DNA of 64,000 nucleotides from NCBI GenBank assembly GCA_017307375.1, contig JAFKFH010000005.1, positions 372,001 to 436,000 on the forward strand, given 5' to 3'. Source of the DNA: Alphaproteobacteria bacterium. Lineage in GTDB: Bacteria; Pseudomonadota; Alphaproteobacteria; Ferrovibrionales; Ferrovibrionaceae. Below the pieces are notes generated by a model. The model ran no database searches. It was not told the origin of the DNA and worked only from the letters and a program-made list of their open reading frames with translations. Position numbers and translations under genes: made by a program. This document shows, piece by piece, positions 1 to 9,472 of the stretch (its first letter is position 1; the number at the start of each line of letters is the position of its first letter).

Positions 1-2025
1 GGCGTTGCCCAGCTCCAGCACCGCCGGCGGGGCGAAGGCGAAGGCCATCGCGCCGCGGAAGCGCATGAACGCCCCCATTGCGCGGCCGGCGACCGCGCCG
101 ACGCGCAGGGCCGGGCTGTTGCGCTGGGACCAGTCCTTGAGGCGGACGAAGGCGATGCCGGTATTCTGCCCGGCACCGGCAAAGCCGAAGCCCGCGACGG
201 TGAACACCGACTCGACGGCGGCCTTCTCGTCGTTGGCGAAATATTGCTGCACCTGGGTCAGCACTTCCTGGGTGCGTTCGAGCGTCGCGTTTGGCGGCAG
301 CTGCACCTGGGCGAACATGATGCCCTGGTCCTCGTCCGGCAGGAACGAGGTCGGCATGCGCACGAACAGATAGCCCATGGCCCCGACGAGGACGAGATAG
401 ACCAGCATGAAACGGAAGGTGCGGCGCACCATCCAGCCGACCGCCGACTGATAGCCGCTGTTGGTGGCGTCGAAACCGCGGTTGAACCAGCCGAACGGCC
501 CGCGGCGGGTGGGGCCGTGATGGGCCGACGGCTTCAGCATCGTCGCGCACAGGGCCGGGGTGACCACGATCGCGACGATCACCGACAGCACCATGGCCGA
601 GACGATGGTGATCGAGAACTGGCGATAGATGACGCCGGTCGAACCGGGGAAGAACGCCATCGGCACGAACACCGCCGACAGCACCAGCGCGATGCCGATC
701 AGCGCGCCGGTAATCTGGCCCATCGACTTGCGCGTCGCCTCGCGCGGCGACAGCCCCTCCTCGCTCATCACCCGCTCGACGTTCTCGACGACGACGATGG
801 CGTCGTCGACCAGCAGGCCGATGGCGAGTACGACGCCGAACATCGTCAGCGTATTGATCGAGTAGCCGAAGGCCGCGAGCACTGCGAAAGTGCCGAGCAG
901 CACGACCGGGATCGCGATCGTCGGGATCAGCGTGGCGCGGAAGTTCTGGAGGAACAGGTACATGACCAGGAACACCAGGACGATCGCCTCGCCCAGCGTC
1001 TTGATCACTTCCTCGATCGAGGTCTTGACGAACGGGGTGGTGTCGTAGGGGATCTCGACCTTCATGCCCGGCGGGAAGAAGGTTTCGAGATCCTTGAGCT
1101 GCTTCTCGACCGCCTTGACAGTGTTCAACGCGTTGCCGCCGGTGGCGAGCTTGATGGCGAGACCCACCGCCTGCTTGCCGTTATAGCGGGCCGAGGTCGA
1201 GTAGTTCTCGCCGCCCAGTTCGATGCGCGCGACATCGCCCAGGCGCACTTCGGCACCGTCGGTATTGGTGCGGAGCAGCACGCGGGCGAACTGTTCGGGC
1301 GTGCGCAGCAGGCTCTGCGCCTGGACGGTCGCCGCGATCTGCTGGCCGGCGACCGCCGGGTTGCCGCCGATCTGGCCGGCCGAGACCTGGGCGTTCTGGG
1401 CCTGCAGGGCCAGTACCACGTCGCTCGGCATCAGCTTGTAATTGTTGAGCTTGTCGGGATCGAGCCAGATGCGCATCGCATACTGGGCGCCGAACAGGGT
1501 GACGTCGCCGACGCCTTCGACGCGGCTGATCGTATCCTGCACGCTGGAGGCGACATAGTCGGCCAGATCGGTCTCGTTCATCGAGCCGTCCTCGGAGAAG
1601 AAGCCGAGCACGAGCAGGAAGTTCGATGTCGCCTTGGTGACCTGGATGCCCTGGCGCTGCACCACTTCCGGCAGCAGCGGCGTGGCCAGGGCCAGCTTGT
1701 TCTGGACCTGGACCTGGGCGATGTCGGGATTGGTGCCGGCCTCGAAGGTCAGCTTGATTTCCATCTGGCCGGTGCCGTCGGAGGTCGACGACATGTATTT
1801 CAGGCCGTCGATGCCCTTCATGCGCTGCTCGATCACCTGGGTCACGGTGTCCTCGAGCGTCTTGGCCGACGCGCCCGGATAGGTCGCGGTGATCGAGACG
1901 GCAGGCGGGGCGATGTTGGGATACTGCGCGATCGGCAGGCGATAGATGGCGAGCGCGCCCGCCAGCATGATCACGATTGCCACCACCCAGGCAAAGATCG
2001 GGCGGTCGATGAAAAAACGGGCCAT
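1..2025 (-). CDS. RND efflux pump, AcrB/HAE1 type (partial, C-terminus off left edge)
   Basis: Inner-membrane, proton-driven pump of a tripartite resistance-nodulation-division system that exports hydrophobic drugs or solvents. The frame is open from the ATG at 2025 to the left edge, giving 675 residues of an expected ~1040. The start [17 protein letters not shown] is the typical first transmembrane helix of AcrB/MexB pumps; the porter domain follows, and [16 protein letters not shown] near residue 400 carries the paired Asp of TM4 used in proton relay. The adaptor gene lies 41 bp upstream on the same strand, so the two should be one operon. A TetR gene is divergent to the adaptor and is the likely repressor. 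Whether an outer-membrane channel gene follows cannot be seen. Substrate cannot be inferred. Confidence 0.95.
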   Translation of the reverse strand, partial: MARFFIDRPIFAWVVAIVIMLAGALAIYRLPIAQYPNIAPPAVSITATYPGASAKTLEDTVTQVIEQRMKGIDGLKYMSSTSDGTGQMEIKLTFEAGTNPDIAQVQVQNKLALATPLLPEVVQRQGIQVTKATSNFLLVLGFFSEDGSMNETDLADYVASSVQDTISRVEGVGDVTLFGAQYAMRIWLDPDKLNNYKLMPSDVVLALQAQNAQVSAGQIGGNPAVAGQQIAATVQAQSLLRTPEQFARVLLRTNTDGAEVRLGDVARIELGGENYSTSARYNGKQAVGLAIKLATGGNALNTVKAVEKQLKDLETFFPPGMKVEIPYDTTPFVKTSIEEVIKTLGEAIVLVFLVMYLFLQNFRATLIPTIAIPVVLLGTFAVLAAFGYSINTLTMFGVVLAIGLLVDDAIVVVENVERVMSEEGLSPREATRKSMGQITGALIGIALVLSAVFVPMAFFPGSTGVIYRQFSITIVSAMVLSVIVAIVVTPALCATMLKPSAHHGPTRRGPFGWFNRGFDATNSGYQSAVGWMVRRTFRFMLVYLVLVGAMGYLFVRMPTSFLPDEDQGIMFAQVQLPPNATLERTQEVLTQVQQYFANDEKAAVESVFTVAGFGFAGAGQNTGIAFVRLKDWSQRNSPALRVGAVAGRAMGAFMRFRGAMAFAFAPPAVLELGNA

Positions 2026-2066
2026 GGGTCGGTCGTCCGTCCTGGGCTACTGGGCGATGGGAAAAA

Positions 2067-3293
2067 TCAGAGCTTGGGCGCCGTGGGCTTGTCGCCCAGG
2101 CTGCCCAGCTGCACCGGAACGGCCTTGGCCGGTGCGCCCGGCCGCACCTTCTGGACACCGTCGACGATCAGCTGCTCGCCGCCCTGCAGGCCCGAGGTCA
2201 CCAGCCATTTGTCGCCGATCGCCCGCTCGGCCTCGATCACCCGCTGCTCGACCTTGCCGTCGGCCCCGAGCAGCAGTGCCGTCGCCTTGCCCTGGGGGTT
2301 GCGGGCCACCGCCTGCTGGGGCACCAGGATCGCCTGGTCGTCGACGCCCTCCTGCAGCACGGCGCGCACGTACATGCCGGGCAAGAGGTCGCGATTCGGA
2401 TTGGGGAACACCGCGCGCACGGTGATCGAGCTGGTCGTCGGCTCGACCGTGACGTCGGTGAAGGCCAGCGTACCGTCATGCGGATAGACGCTGCCGTCCG
2501 ACATGATCAGCTTGACCTGGGCGGCCTGCTTGTCACCGGCCCGCTTCAGCCGGCCGCTCTCCAGCTCGCGCTTCAGCCGCAGCGCGACCGTCGTCGGCTG
2601 GGTCACGTCGACATAGATCGGGTCGAGCTGCTGGACGGTGGCGAGCGCCTGGGACTGGTTGGCGGTGACCAGCGCGCCCTGGGTCACCGACGACTTGCCG
2701 ATGCGGCCCGAAATCGGCGAGACGACGGTGGTATAGTCGAGGTTGATGCGCGCCGACTGCAACGCGGCCTTGTCGGCGGCGACGTCGGCCTCGGCCTGCT
2801 TCAGCGCGGCGATGGCATCGTCGTGCGACTGCTTGGACACCGCGTTGATCGCCGACAGCTCCTTGTAGCGGTCGGCCTTCAGCTTGGCGACGGTCACGTT
2901 CGCCTCGGCCTTGGCCAGCGCCGCCTTGGCGCTGTCGAAGGCGGCCTGATAGGTCGCCGGATCGATCTGGTAGAGCACCTGGCCCGCCTTGATCTCGGCG
3001 CCTTCGGTGAACAGCCGCTTCTGGATGATGCCGCCGACCTGCGGGCGCACCTCGGCGATGACGAAGGACGACGTCCGGCCCGGCAGCTCGGTGGTCAGCG
3101 TGACCGGGCCCTTGGTCACCGTGATGACCCCGACTTCCGGCGGCGGATGGGCGCCCCCTTGGGCGTTCGCGGCGTGTGGCGCCTGGTCGCAGCCGGTCAG
3201 CGCCAGCGTCGCGAAGATCAGGACGCCGGCGACGATCAGAAGACCGGGAACAGCCACCCCTGCGGGGCGAGTATTAAGTTTGCCGAATGCCAT
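2067..3293 (-). CDS. RND efflux periplasmic adaptor (membrane fusion) lipoprotein
   Basis: Periplasmic adaptor linking the RND pump to an outer-membrane channel (AcrA/MexA family). 408 residues. The chosen ATG at 3293 has GAGG nine bases upstream; an in-frame start 63 bases further up would add a tail before the export signal. Residues 1-35 form a lipoprotein signal peptide ending in a lipobox LTGC, so it is probably anchored by a lipidated Cys. Then come the lipoyl/barrel-sandwich half motif (RPQVGGIIQKRLFTEGAEI), an alpha-helical hairpin rich in Ala/Lys (about residues 100-160), the second lipoyl half (VVSPISGRIG) and the beta-barrel and membrane-proximal domains. First gene of the pump operon; the intergenic region to tetR holds the operator. 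Confidence 0.95.
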   Translation of the reverse strand: MAFGKLNTRPAGVAVPGLLIVAGVLIFATLALTGCDQAPHAANAQGGAHPPPEVGVITVTKGPVTLTTELPGRTSSFVIAEVRPQVGGIIQKRLFTEGAEIKAGQVLYQIDPATYQAAFDSAKAALAKAEANVTVAKLKADRYKELSAINAVSKQSHDDAIAALKQAEADVAADKAALQSARINLDYTTVVSPISGRIGKSSVTQGALVTANQSQALATVQQLDPIYVDVTQPTTVALRLKRELESGRLKRAGDKQAAQVKLIMSDGSVYPHDGTLAFTDVTVEPTTSSITVRAVFPNPNRDLLPGMYVRAVLQEGVDDQAILVPQQAVARNPQGKATALLLGADGKVEQRVIEAERAIGDKWLVTSGLQGGEQLIVDGVQKVRPGAPAKAVPVQLGSLGDKPTAPKL

Positions 3294-3394
3294 TTTTAAC
3301 TGCCTCACGGGACCTTGGCCACGGTATGACGGGTTTGCGGCACCCTTCATCCGCACGATTGCGCAGACCGTAACCGTGTGCGGCGCAACAAACT

Positions 3395-3412
3395 AGAATG
3401 AACGTTCACTCT
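3395..3412. promoter_or_regulatory. Likely TetR operator between the efflux operon and tetR
   Basis: The core TGAACGTTCA (3399-3408) is a perfect 10-bp palindrome. Extended to 18 bp (3395-3412) it stays symmetric except for one base pair. It lies about 100 bp upstream of the adaptor start and 70 bp upstream of tetR, as expected for a TetR-family repressor site controlling both divergent units. Seen in sequence; binding is inferred. Confidence 0.6.
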
Positions 3413-3415
3413 CGG

Positions 3416-3431
3416 TGTGACGGCGGTCACA
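3416..3431. promoter_or_regulatory. CRP/FNR-family-like palindrome TGTGA-N6-TCACA
   Basis: TGTGA (3416-3420), six bases CGGCGG, then TCACA (3427-3431): an exact match to the half-sites of the enterobacterial CRP consensus, and symmetric for one more base pair inward. It sits three bases from the TetR-type palindrome and about 52 bp upstream of tetR. Role inferred from consensus only; the local regulator may be another CRP/FNR-family protein. Confidence 0.4.
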
Positions 3432-3482
3432 TTCCTGATAGATTGGAAAGCGGATAGATCGGCGCATGACCAGGGACACGCC

Positions 3483-4082
3483 ATGACCATGCCGACCAAC
3501 CGCGTCGACCGCGACAAGGGCCAGGCCCGCCGCCAGCAGATCCTGGAGGCGGCCGAGGCATGCTTTCGCCGCCGGGGCTTCCAGGGCGCCTCGGTCGCCG
3601 AGATCTGCAAGGGTGCCGGCGTCAGCGCCGGTCATCTCTATCATTTCTACGACAGCAAGGAGGCGATCATCGCCGCCATCGTCCAGCGCGACCTCGAGGA
3701 AAAGCTCGAGATGCTGGAGCAGCTGTCGCAGCGGCCCGACATCACCTCGGCGATGATCGACGAGGTCGACGAAGGCGTCAGCGAGCATATGGACAATCCC
3801 GGCACCGGCCTGATGCTCGAGGTGATGGCGGAGGCCAGCCGCAATCCGAAGGTGGCCGAGATGGTCCACCGTTCGGACGCCACCGCGCGGGCCAAGCTGG
3901 CCGAAACCGTGGCCAAGGCCAAGGAATGCGACCCGGCCAGCCCGCAGCTGGCCGCCGAGGTCGAAGTGATGATCGCGCTGTTCGAGGGGCTGTCGACCCG
4001 GGCGATCTGCAACCCCGATCTCGACCGTGATGCCGTGGCGGGGGTGATGCGGCGGATGATCCGGCATATCCTGGAAACCTGA
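3483..4082 (+). CDS. TetR/AcrR family transcriptional regulator
   Basis: 199-residue repressor of the TetR family, probably controlling the divergent RND operon in response to a pump substrate. The N-terminal helix-turn-helix is typical: RRQQILEAAEACF, GFQGASVAEICKGAGVS, AGHLYHFYDSKEAIIAAI (about residues 15-60). The C-terminal ligand-binding and dimerisation domain is all-helical. The ATG at 3483 was chosen because it starts just before the HTH region with a purine-rich AGGGAC upstream; an earlier in-frame start at 3417 would add 22 residues and run through the CRP-like palindrome. rmuC follows 28 bp downstream. Confidence 0.93.
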   Translation: MTMPTNRVDRDKGQARRQQILEAAEACFRRRGFQGASVAEICKGAGVSAGHLYHFYDSKEAIIAAIVQRDLEEKLEMLEQLSQRPDITSAMIDEVDEGVSEHMDNPGTGLMLEVMAEASRNPKVAEMVHRSDATARAKLAETVAKAKECDPASPQLAAEVEVMIALFEGLSTRAICNPDLDRDAVAGVMRRMIRHILET

Positions 4083-4110
4083 CGTCAGCGATTCGCCGGA
4101 TTTGCCGCTC

Positions 4111-5529
4111 ATGGAGCCTCTGCTCGCCCTCGACCCGCTCTACCTGATCTTCGTCGCCGGCTTCGTCGTCCTTGCCCTGCTCGTGGTGCTGCTGCGGCCG
4201 CGAGCCTTTGACCTGCGCCCGATCGACGACCGGCTGGCGGCGCTCAAGGGCGACATCGAGCGCATCGACCGGGTGCTGCGCGAGGATGCCGCGCTGGTGC
4301 GCGAGGCGGCCGACACGAGGGCCGAACGGCTGCGCGAGGAGATGCTGCGCATGCTGACCGCGCTCGGCGACCAGCAGCGGGTGGCGCTCGACGCTTTCCG
4401 CGCCCAGTTGCAGGCCCAGTCCGAGGCGGTCGACCAGCGGCTCGCGGGCCTGGCCGAACAGGTCAATTTCCATCTCGGCCGTCAGGCGCGCGAGCAGGCC
4501 GAGGCCGGGCTGACCCTGCAGACCCGGCTGCAGGAATCGCTGGTCGCCTTGTCGACCGACCTGCGGACGGCCCTGGACAAGAACATGGCGACGCTTCGGC
4601 AGGAAAACGACGCCAAGCTCGAACAGATGCGCCAGACCGTCGACGAGAAGCTGCAGGGTACCTTGGAAAAGCGCCTGGGCGAAAGCTTCCGCCTGGTGTC
4701 GGAGCGGCTGGAACAGGTACATCGCGGCCTGGGCGAGATGCAGACCCTGGCCAACGGTGTCGGCGATCTCAAGCGCGTGCTGACCAACGTCAAGGCGCGC
4801 GGCATCTGGGGCGAATACCAGCTCGCCAACCTGCTCGACCAGATGCTGACCCCCGACCAGTTCCAGGCCAATGTCGCGACCAGGCCCGGCTCGGCCGAGC
4901 GGGTCGAGTTCGCCATCCGCCTGCCCGAGGGTGTCCTCCTGCCGATCGACGCCAAGTTCCCGCGCGAGGATTACGAGCGGCTGGTCGAAGCCTCCGACCG
5001 CGCCGACCCGGTGGCCGTCGACGACGCCTCGAAAGCGCTGATCGCGCGGGTGCGCGCCTTCGCCCGCGACATCCGGGACAAGTACATCGCCCCGCCGGCC
5101 ACCACCGACTTCGCCCTGCTCTATCTGCCGACCGAGGGGCTTTATGCGGAAGTGCTGCGCCACCCGGGGCTGTTCGATCAGATCCAGCGCGACTTCCGTG
5201 TCTCGATCGTCGGGCCGACCACCTTGTGCGCGCATCTGAACAGCCTGCAGATGGGTTTCCGGACGCTGGCGATCCAGAAGCGGTCAAGCGAGGTGTGGCA
5301 GGTGCTGGGCGCGGTCAAGACCGAGTTCGGCAAGTACGGCGAGGTGCTCGACAAGGTGCAGAAGAAGCTCGAGGAAGCCTCCAAGCAGATCGACGGGGTG
5401 GCCGTGCGCCGCCGCGCCATCGACCGCCGGCTGAAGGGGGTCGAAAGCCTGCCCGAGGCCGAGAGCGCCGCGATCCTGGCGATCGGCACGACATCTTCCG
5501 GCCCCGCCGACGACGACGAGGCGGCGTGA
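4111..5529 (+). CDS. rmuC: DNA recombination protein RmuC homologue
   Basis: RmuC-family protein, associated with limiting inversions and rearrangements at short inverted repeats; it carries a nuclease-like fold. 472 residues from the ATG at 4111 (a TTG three codons earlier is possible). One N-terminal membrane helix (about residues 8-27), then a long coiled coil (30-170), then the conserved RmuC domain with NVKARGIWGEYQLANLLDQML and LPIDAKFPREDYERLV. Length and order fit the family. The stop overlaps the ATG of the next gene (TGATG), suggesting translational coupling. Confidence 0.92.
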   Translation: MEPLLALDPLYLIFVAGFVVLALLVVLLRPRAFDLRPIDDRLAALKGDIERIDRVLREDAALVREAADTRAERLREEMLRMLTALGDQQRVALDAFRAQLQAQSEAVDQRLAGLAEQVNFHLGRQAREQAEAGLTLQTRLQESLVALSTDLRTALDKNMATLRQENDAKLEQMRQTVDEKLQGTLEKRLGESFRLVSERLEQVHRGLGEMQTLANGVGDLKRVLTNVKARGIWGEYQLANLLDQMLTPDQFQANVATRPGSAERVEFAIRLPEGVLLPIDAKFPREDYERLVEASDRADPVAVDDASKALIARVRAFARDIRDKYIAPPATTDFALLYLPTEGLYAEVLRHPGLFDQIQRDFRVSIVGPTTLCAHLNSLQMGFRTLAIQKRSSEVWQVLGAVKTEFGKYGEVLDKVQKKLEEASKQIDGVAVRRRAIDRRLKGVESLPEAESAAILAIGTTSSGPADDDEAA

Positions 5530-6056
5530 TGAGCGGCCGTCCGATCCGCGTCCATCTCGGCGGCCAGCAGGTCAAGGCGGGCTGGGAAATCGTCGATGCG
5601 GTTCCCGCCCCGCATGTCGACCATATCGGCTCCTGCGTCAGCCTGCCCTGGTATGCCGACAATACGGTCGAGGAAGTCTATGCGAGCCACGTGCTCGAAC
5701 ATCTCGGCTTCCGCTCGGAACTGCCGCGCGCCCTGCGCGAGGTCCGGCGGATCCTCAAGCCCGGCGGCCGCTTCTGCATCTCGGTGCCGGATTTCGAGAT
5801 CCTCTGCCGGCTGTTCGTCCACCCCGAGGTGCCGCCCGAGGAACGCTTCTCGCTGATGCTGCACGTCTTCGGCGAGCAGACCGACGACTACGACTTCCAC
5901 AAGATCGGCCTGACCTTCGACTTCCTGCTGAAATTCCTGGGCGAAGCGGGCTTCCAGTCGGCCCGCCGCGTCGAGAATTTCGGCCTGTTCGACGACTACT
6001 CGACCTTCACCCGCTTCGGCGTGCCGATCAGTTTGAACGTCGAGGCGTTCAAGTAG
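5529..6056 (+). CDS. Small class I SAM-dependent methyltransferase-like protein
   Basis: 175 residues, starting inside the rmuC stop codon. The centre matches the second half of methyltransferase-11 domains: VEEVYASHVLEHL, then LREVRRILKPGGRFCISVPD. The usual glycine-rich motif I (ExGxGxG) is absent; the N-terminus reads like the short versions found next to sugar-nucleotide or glycosyltransferase genes (IRVHLGGQQVKAGWEIVD). SAM binding may be weak or different, so the substrate is unknown. Coupling to rmuC is positional only. It converges on the nitrile hydratase accessory gene 71 bp further on. Confidence 0.75.
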   Translation: MSGRPIRVHLGGQQVKAGWEIVDAVPAPHVDHIGSCVSLPWYADNTVEEVYASHVLEHLGFRSELPRALREVRRILKPGGRFCISVPDFEILCRLFVHPEVPPEERFSLMLHVFGEQTDDYDFHKIGLTFDFLLKFLGEAGFQSARRVENFGLFDDYSTFTRFGVPISLNVEAFK

Positions 6057-6127
6057 CCGGGCGCAAGCCGTCCTGTACGCATCGACGACCGGTGTGACAA
6101 GCCCGGCAATCCTGGCTCCATCTTCAG

Positions 6128-6439
6128 CTATCGGATCTGGGCGCCGCGATCGAGCCTTACCGGCTGGCCGTGCGGGGTGTGGATATAGGCGTCGCGCCAG
6201 GCATCCTTCAGCGCGCCGAGTTCGGCAGTACCGGCAATGTCCTTGGCCGTCACCAGCCGCTCCAGCGCCGCCAGCCAGTTGTCGTAGTAGCCGCGGTCAC
6301 GGTTGGCCGCGAGTTCGGCGCCGAGCGTCTCGGCCCATTCGGCCCAGGTGAACAGGCCGCCCTCGTGCAGCTTGACCACCATGGCGAAGGCGGTGGCCTG
6401 CCAGGGTTCGTCGAATGCGGAAACGTCAGGCTGATTCAA
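6128..6439 (-). CDS. Nitrile hydratase accessory (activator) protein
   Basis: 103-residue protein of the nitrile hydratase accessory family, related to the N-terminal part of the beta subunit; family members help metal insertion or maturation of the alpha subunit. Recognisable stretch: FDEPWQATAFAMVVKLHEGG, then FTWAEWAETLGAEL, then GYYDNWLAALERLV. The start is a TTG at 6439, 14 bases inside the end of the beta gene; no ATG exists in frame near the conserved region, so translation by coupling to the beta subunit is likely. Last gene of the alpha-beta-accessory cluster. Confidence 0.88.
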   Translation of the reverse strand: MNQPDVSAFDEPWQATAFAMVVKLHEGGLFTWAEWAETLGAELAANRDRGYYDNWLAALERLVTAKDIAGTAELGALKDAWRDAYIHTPHGQPVRLDRGAQIR

Positions 6440-7085
6440 GATGCGATTCCCAGAGGTCGACGCGCACGTCGCCGCGGAAGGCGGCATCCGCCCCCCACAG
6501 TTCGGCGGCTTCGAAGCGGACATTGTAGAGATGCTGCGGATTTTCGCCGCGGAAATGGGCGTGGTCGTCGGCAAAGACATGCGGGCCATGGTCCAGCATG
6601 ATCGTGCCGACATGGCCGCGGACATAACGCGGCAGGCGCGTATGGCCCACGGGATTGATGTTGCGCGCGCGGACACGCTGGCCGACCGCGAAACCGGCCG
6701 GCTGGCCCTCGCTGCGGGCGGTAGGCCCGCCGCGATCGAGCAGCGCCGGCACGTCCTGCGGCCGGATCGGCGGGGTCTGCCGGGGCGCCGCCGGGTCGGG
6801 CTGCATCGTCGCCCATTCACGCTCGGTCAGCAGGCCCTGTTCGACCATCAGCCGGCCGAGGCCATCGATCCAGCGTTCGTAGTAGCTGTTGCGGAGGTAG
6901 TCGGCCGGGTCCGAGCGTTCGCGGGCATGCCGGGAGACATCGAGGTTCCAGCGTTTCCAGCCGGCCATCGCCAGGGTGATGGCCAGGGCGCGGGCCTCCC
7001 AGTCATGGTGGAACAACGGTTCGTCCGCCTCGGGCAGCACAGGCCCGAAGCCGTGCATCCCGCCCATGTCGTGCACGCCGTTCAT
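6426..7085 (-). CDS. nthB: Nitrile hydratase beta subunit
   Basis: Beta subunit of the cytoplasmic metalloenzyme that hydrates nitriles to amides. 219 residues, normal length. The start [16 protein letters not shown] is the family signature; the C-terminal SH3-like half has [19 protein letters not shown] and YVRGHVGTI, which frame the alpha-subunit metal site. The ATG at 7085 overlaps the alpha stop (ATGA), so the subunits are translationally coupled. Order alpha, beta, accessory is that of the Co-type low-molecular-mass enzymes. Confidence 0.97.
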   Translation of the reverse strand: MNGVHDMGGMHGFGPVLPEADEPLFHHDWEARALAITLAMAGWKRWNLDVSRHARERSDPADYLRNSYYERWIDGLGRLMVEQGLLTEREWATMQPDPAAPRQTPPIRPQDVPALLDRGGPTARSEGQPAGFAVGQRVRARNINPVGHTRLPRYVRGHVGTIMLDHGPHVFADDHAHFRGENPQHLYNVRFEAAELWGADAAFRGDVRVDLWESHLESA

Positions 7086-7717
7086 GGCGCCGTCACCTTG
7101 GCGGTGCCGATCATCGAATCGCGGCTGACCAGGGCGGCAAGTTGCGCCTCGTCCAGCCCCTCGGTGCCGGCGGGCCGTTCGGGGATCACCAGATAGCGAA
7201 TCTCGGCCGTCGAATCCCAGACGCGGATCTCGACGTCGTCGTCGAGCACCAGGCCGAAGTCGCCGAGCACGCCACGCGGATCGATGACGGCGCGCGACCG
7301 ATAGGCATCCGACTTGTACCAGACCGGGGGCAGGCCCAGCACCGGCCAGGGATAGCAGGAGCACAGCGTGCAGACGACGAGGTTGTGCAGCTTCGGCCCG
7401 TTCTCGACCGCCACCATGTGCTCGCCCTGGCGGCCCCGGATGTCGAACTCGGCGATGGCCGCCGTCGCATCCTCCAGGAGCCGCCGGCGATAGGCCGGGT
7501 CGGTCCAGGCCCGCGCGACCACCTTGGCGCCGTTCCGCGGCCCCACCTTGGTTTCGTAATAGTCGATATAGGCATCGAGGGCGGCCGGATCGACCAGGCC
7601 CTTGGCGGTCAGCAGCGTTTCCAGCGCCTTGACCCGGAGCGCCGCATCCGACGGCGGTTCCTGGTGGTCATGGCCATGGTCGTGATCGTGGTGATGGTCG
7701 TGATGATGGGTCGACAT
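7082..7717 (-). CDS. nthA: Nitrile hydratase alpha subunit, Co-type, with His-rich N-terminal tail
   Basis: Catalytic alpha subunit. 211 residues. The metal site is VCTLCSC with C116, C119 and C121; a Thr at position 117 is the mark of cobalt enzymes (iron enzymes have Ser). Residues 4-18 form an unusual tail with ten His and four Asp ([15 protein letters not shown]) before the conserved [16 protein letters not shown] start. Such tails are known in metallochaperones and could hold Co or Ni. No cobalt transporter gene is visible nearby. No aldoxime dehydratase or amidase is adjacent either, so the physiological nitrile is unknown. The gene starts 40 bp after the dioxygenase stop on the same strand. 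Confidence 0.97.
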   Translation of the reverse strand: MSTHHHDHHHDHDHGHDHQEPPSDAALRVKALETLLTAKGLVDPAALDAYIDYYETKVGPRNGAKVVARAWTDPAYRRRLLEDATAAIAEFDIRGRQGEHMVAVENGPKLHNLVVCTLCSCYPWPVLGLPPVWYKSDAYRSRAVIDPRGVLGDFGLVLDDDVEIRVWDSTAEIRYLVIPERPAGTEGLDEAQLAALVSRDSMIGTAKVTAP

Positions 7718-7757
7718 GGCCCCATCGTCGCGACAAACCGGGGCCGCTGTCCAGACG

Positions 7758-8558
7758 CTATTTCACCCCCGGCACGAGCGACCCCGGCGGCCGCATTGCC
7801 CGGCGCGGCGGCGGCCCCTCCGGCGGTGGCCCCTCCGGCGGCTGCCCAGGCGGCGGACCGCCGCGCTGGCCGCCTGCCGGCCTGGCCGCCGGGTCGATGC
7901 CGATCACCAGGCTGGCGAGATAGCCGGTCGCATCCTCGCGAATGCTGCAGAAGCTGTCGAAGCCGCCGCCGCTGCCGGCCAGCACGCCGTCGGTGCGGTT
8001 CGACGTATCGCGCGTCCGGCCGCCGCGCCCATAGGCCGCGACCTCTCGATAGATGAACTCGCTGAGCGCGTCGGGAAAATAGAGCTGCCCGGTCAGCACG
8101 CTGGCATGATCGAGAAAGACCTTGAAATGGATATGCGGCGTGCGCCCGGCATACCAGCCGGGATAGAGCGTCGCGAAGGCGACCCCCCCCCCGGCATCGG
8201 CGAACTGGGTGCCGCGCAGAAACGTCTGGCCCCGGGTCGAGACATCGCGGCCGTCGCCCTGCCCGTCATGGCCGGAATACCAGCCGGCCGCATCGGCATG
8301 CCAGACGTCGACGCGGGCGCCTTCCACCGGCCGGCAGCCATTGGCGTCGACAACCTGCAAGGCCAGCCGCAGGGCTACGCCTGGCCGGCCCTCGGTAATG
8401 TCCTCCCTTACCAGGGCCGGATCGACATAGAACGGCCCTTCGACCGTCTGCGGCGTCAGCCGGCAGGCGCCCGGTCGGTCGGCGGCGAACACGGGCGAAG
8501 CGGCGACGGTGGCAAGGCCGGCCAGCACGCGGCGGCGGGAAAACAGACTGGTCATCAT
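7758..8558 (-). CDS. Exported intradiol ring-cleavage dioxygenase-like protein
   Basis: 266-residue protein of the protocatechuate 3,4-dioxygenase-like fold, Fe(III)-dependent. Residues 1-26 form a Tat-type signal ([19 protein letters not shown]), so it should act outside the cytoplasm. The core has [25 protein letters not shown] and [17 protein letters not shown], giving the Tyr, Tyr, His, His iron ligand set. The C-terminal ~40 residues are a Pro/Gly-rich tail ([19 protein letters not shown]). Exported members of this family are poorly characterised and may not act on catechols. Two adjacent ATGs (8558, 8555) are possible. It starts 7 bp after the methyltransferase stop. Confidence 0.88.
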   Translation of the reverse strand: MMTSLFSRRRVLAGLATVAASPVFAADRPGACRLTPQTVEGPFYVDPALVREDITEGRPGVALRLALQVVDANGCRPVEGARVDVWHADAAGWYSGHDGQGDGRDVSTRGQTFLRGTQFADAGGGVAFATLYPGWYAGRTPHIHFKVFLDHASVLTGQLYFPDALSEFIYREVAAYGRGGRTRDTSNRTDGVLAGSGGGFDSFCSIREDATGYLASLVIGIDPAARPAGGQRGGPPPGQPPEGPPPEGPPPRRAMRPPGSLVPGVK

Positions 8559-8565
8559 GCCGGTG

Positions 8566-9450
8566 TTAACGGCGGTCGCGGCCGTTTCCTGCGATGTCGA
8601 CGACGACACAGCCATGCAGCGCCGCCCCGCGATGCCAGAGGCGATGGGCCGCCCCGGCCAGCGCCGCGAACCCGCCCATGCCGGCGCTGAGGTCGGCGTG
8701 GGCGACGATCCGGCCGCCCGGGACCAGCGCCAGGACCTCGGCCGGATCGCTGAGCGACCAGTGGAACGGGCTGGCCCAGCTGCCCATGATCGCGGCGATC
8801 GACGGGTTGAGGCCGCCGAAGGCCACGGCCGCGGGACTGAGATAATCGAAGACCAGCCGCATTGGCCCGCCCGATGCCTGTTCCAGGGCCGCGGCATCGG
8901 CAAACAGCCCGGCAACCGCCTCCGGGTCGAGATACATCAGCAAACCCGACGCGGCGAAGCACAGGGCCGGCGCATCGGGGATGTCGTCCCACCAGCCGGG
9001 TTGGCCGATATCGCGGGCCATCAGATGGTGGCGGCGCGCCGCCGGGATCAGCCGGCGGTGCAGCGCGACCATGACCGGCCGGTCGACATCCCACCAATGG
9101 CCCTGCCAGTCCGGGCACAGGCCGCGCAGCCGGTGGAACGCGGTATCGAGCCCGGCGCCCAGGTTGATCACGACCGCCGCCGGGTGGCGATGGAGGAATT
9201 CGGCCATCATCCGGTCGAACCAGGCGGCGCGCAGGATGCAGCCGCGTTCCATCGCCCGATCCGCGGCCAGCCGCGCGAAATCGGGGCCGAGGCCATGGTC
9301 CGCCAGCCTGGCGGCAACGGCCTCGGCCATCGGATCGGCAAAGCCGAGATCGGCGTGACGGCGGGCGCCCGCCCTGGCGGCCAGCGGGATCAGCGCGGTG
9401 CGCGCGACGCCTTCGAAACCGGTCAGCAGGTCGGGACGTCGATCCACCAT
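8566..9450 (-). CDS. LCMT/PPM1-like class I SAM-dependent methyltransferase
   Basis: 294-residue methyltransferase of the leucine carboxyl methyltransferase-like (TcmP/PPM1) group: motif I VVINLGAGLDTAFHRL, acidic loop WWDVDRPVM, and FAASGLLMYLDPEAV. Members methylate carboxylates or hydroxyls of small molecules; the substrate here is unknown. The ATG at 9450 has GGAG 14-17 bases upstream; an upstream in-frame ATG at 9492 would overlap the acyl-CoA synthetase stop. Position between an acyl-CoA synthetase and a dioxygenase suggests work on an organic acid. Confidence 0.85.
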   Translation of the reverse strand: MVDRRPDLLTGFEGVARTALIPLAARAGARRHADLGFADPMAEAVAARLADHGLGPDFARLAADRAMERGCILRAAWFDRMMAEFLHRHPAAVVINLGAGLDTAFHRLRGLCPDWQGHWWDVDRPVMVALHRRLIPAARRHHLMARDIGQPGWWDDIPDAPALCFAASGLLMYLDPEAVAGLFADAAALEQASGGPMRLVFDYLSPAAVAFGGLNPSIAAIMGSWASPFHWSLSDPAEVLALVPGGRIVAHADLSAGMGGFAALAGAAHRLWHRGAALHGCVVVDIAGNGRDRR

Positions 9451-9472
9451 GGTCTTGCGGCGCCCTCCGGCG

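Noticed and set aside
244-2487. Long plus-strand open frame antisense to the RND pump
   Set aside because: Its translation is His/Asp/Arg-rich low complexity; the minus strand encodes an unmistakable AcrB-type pump and adaptor.
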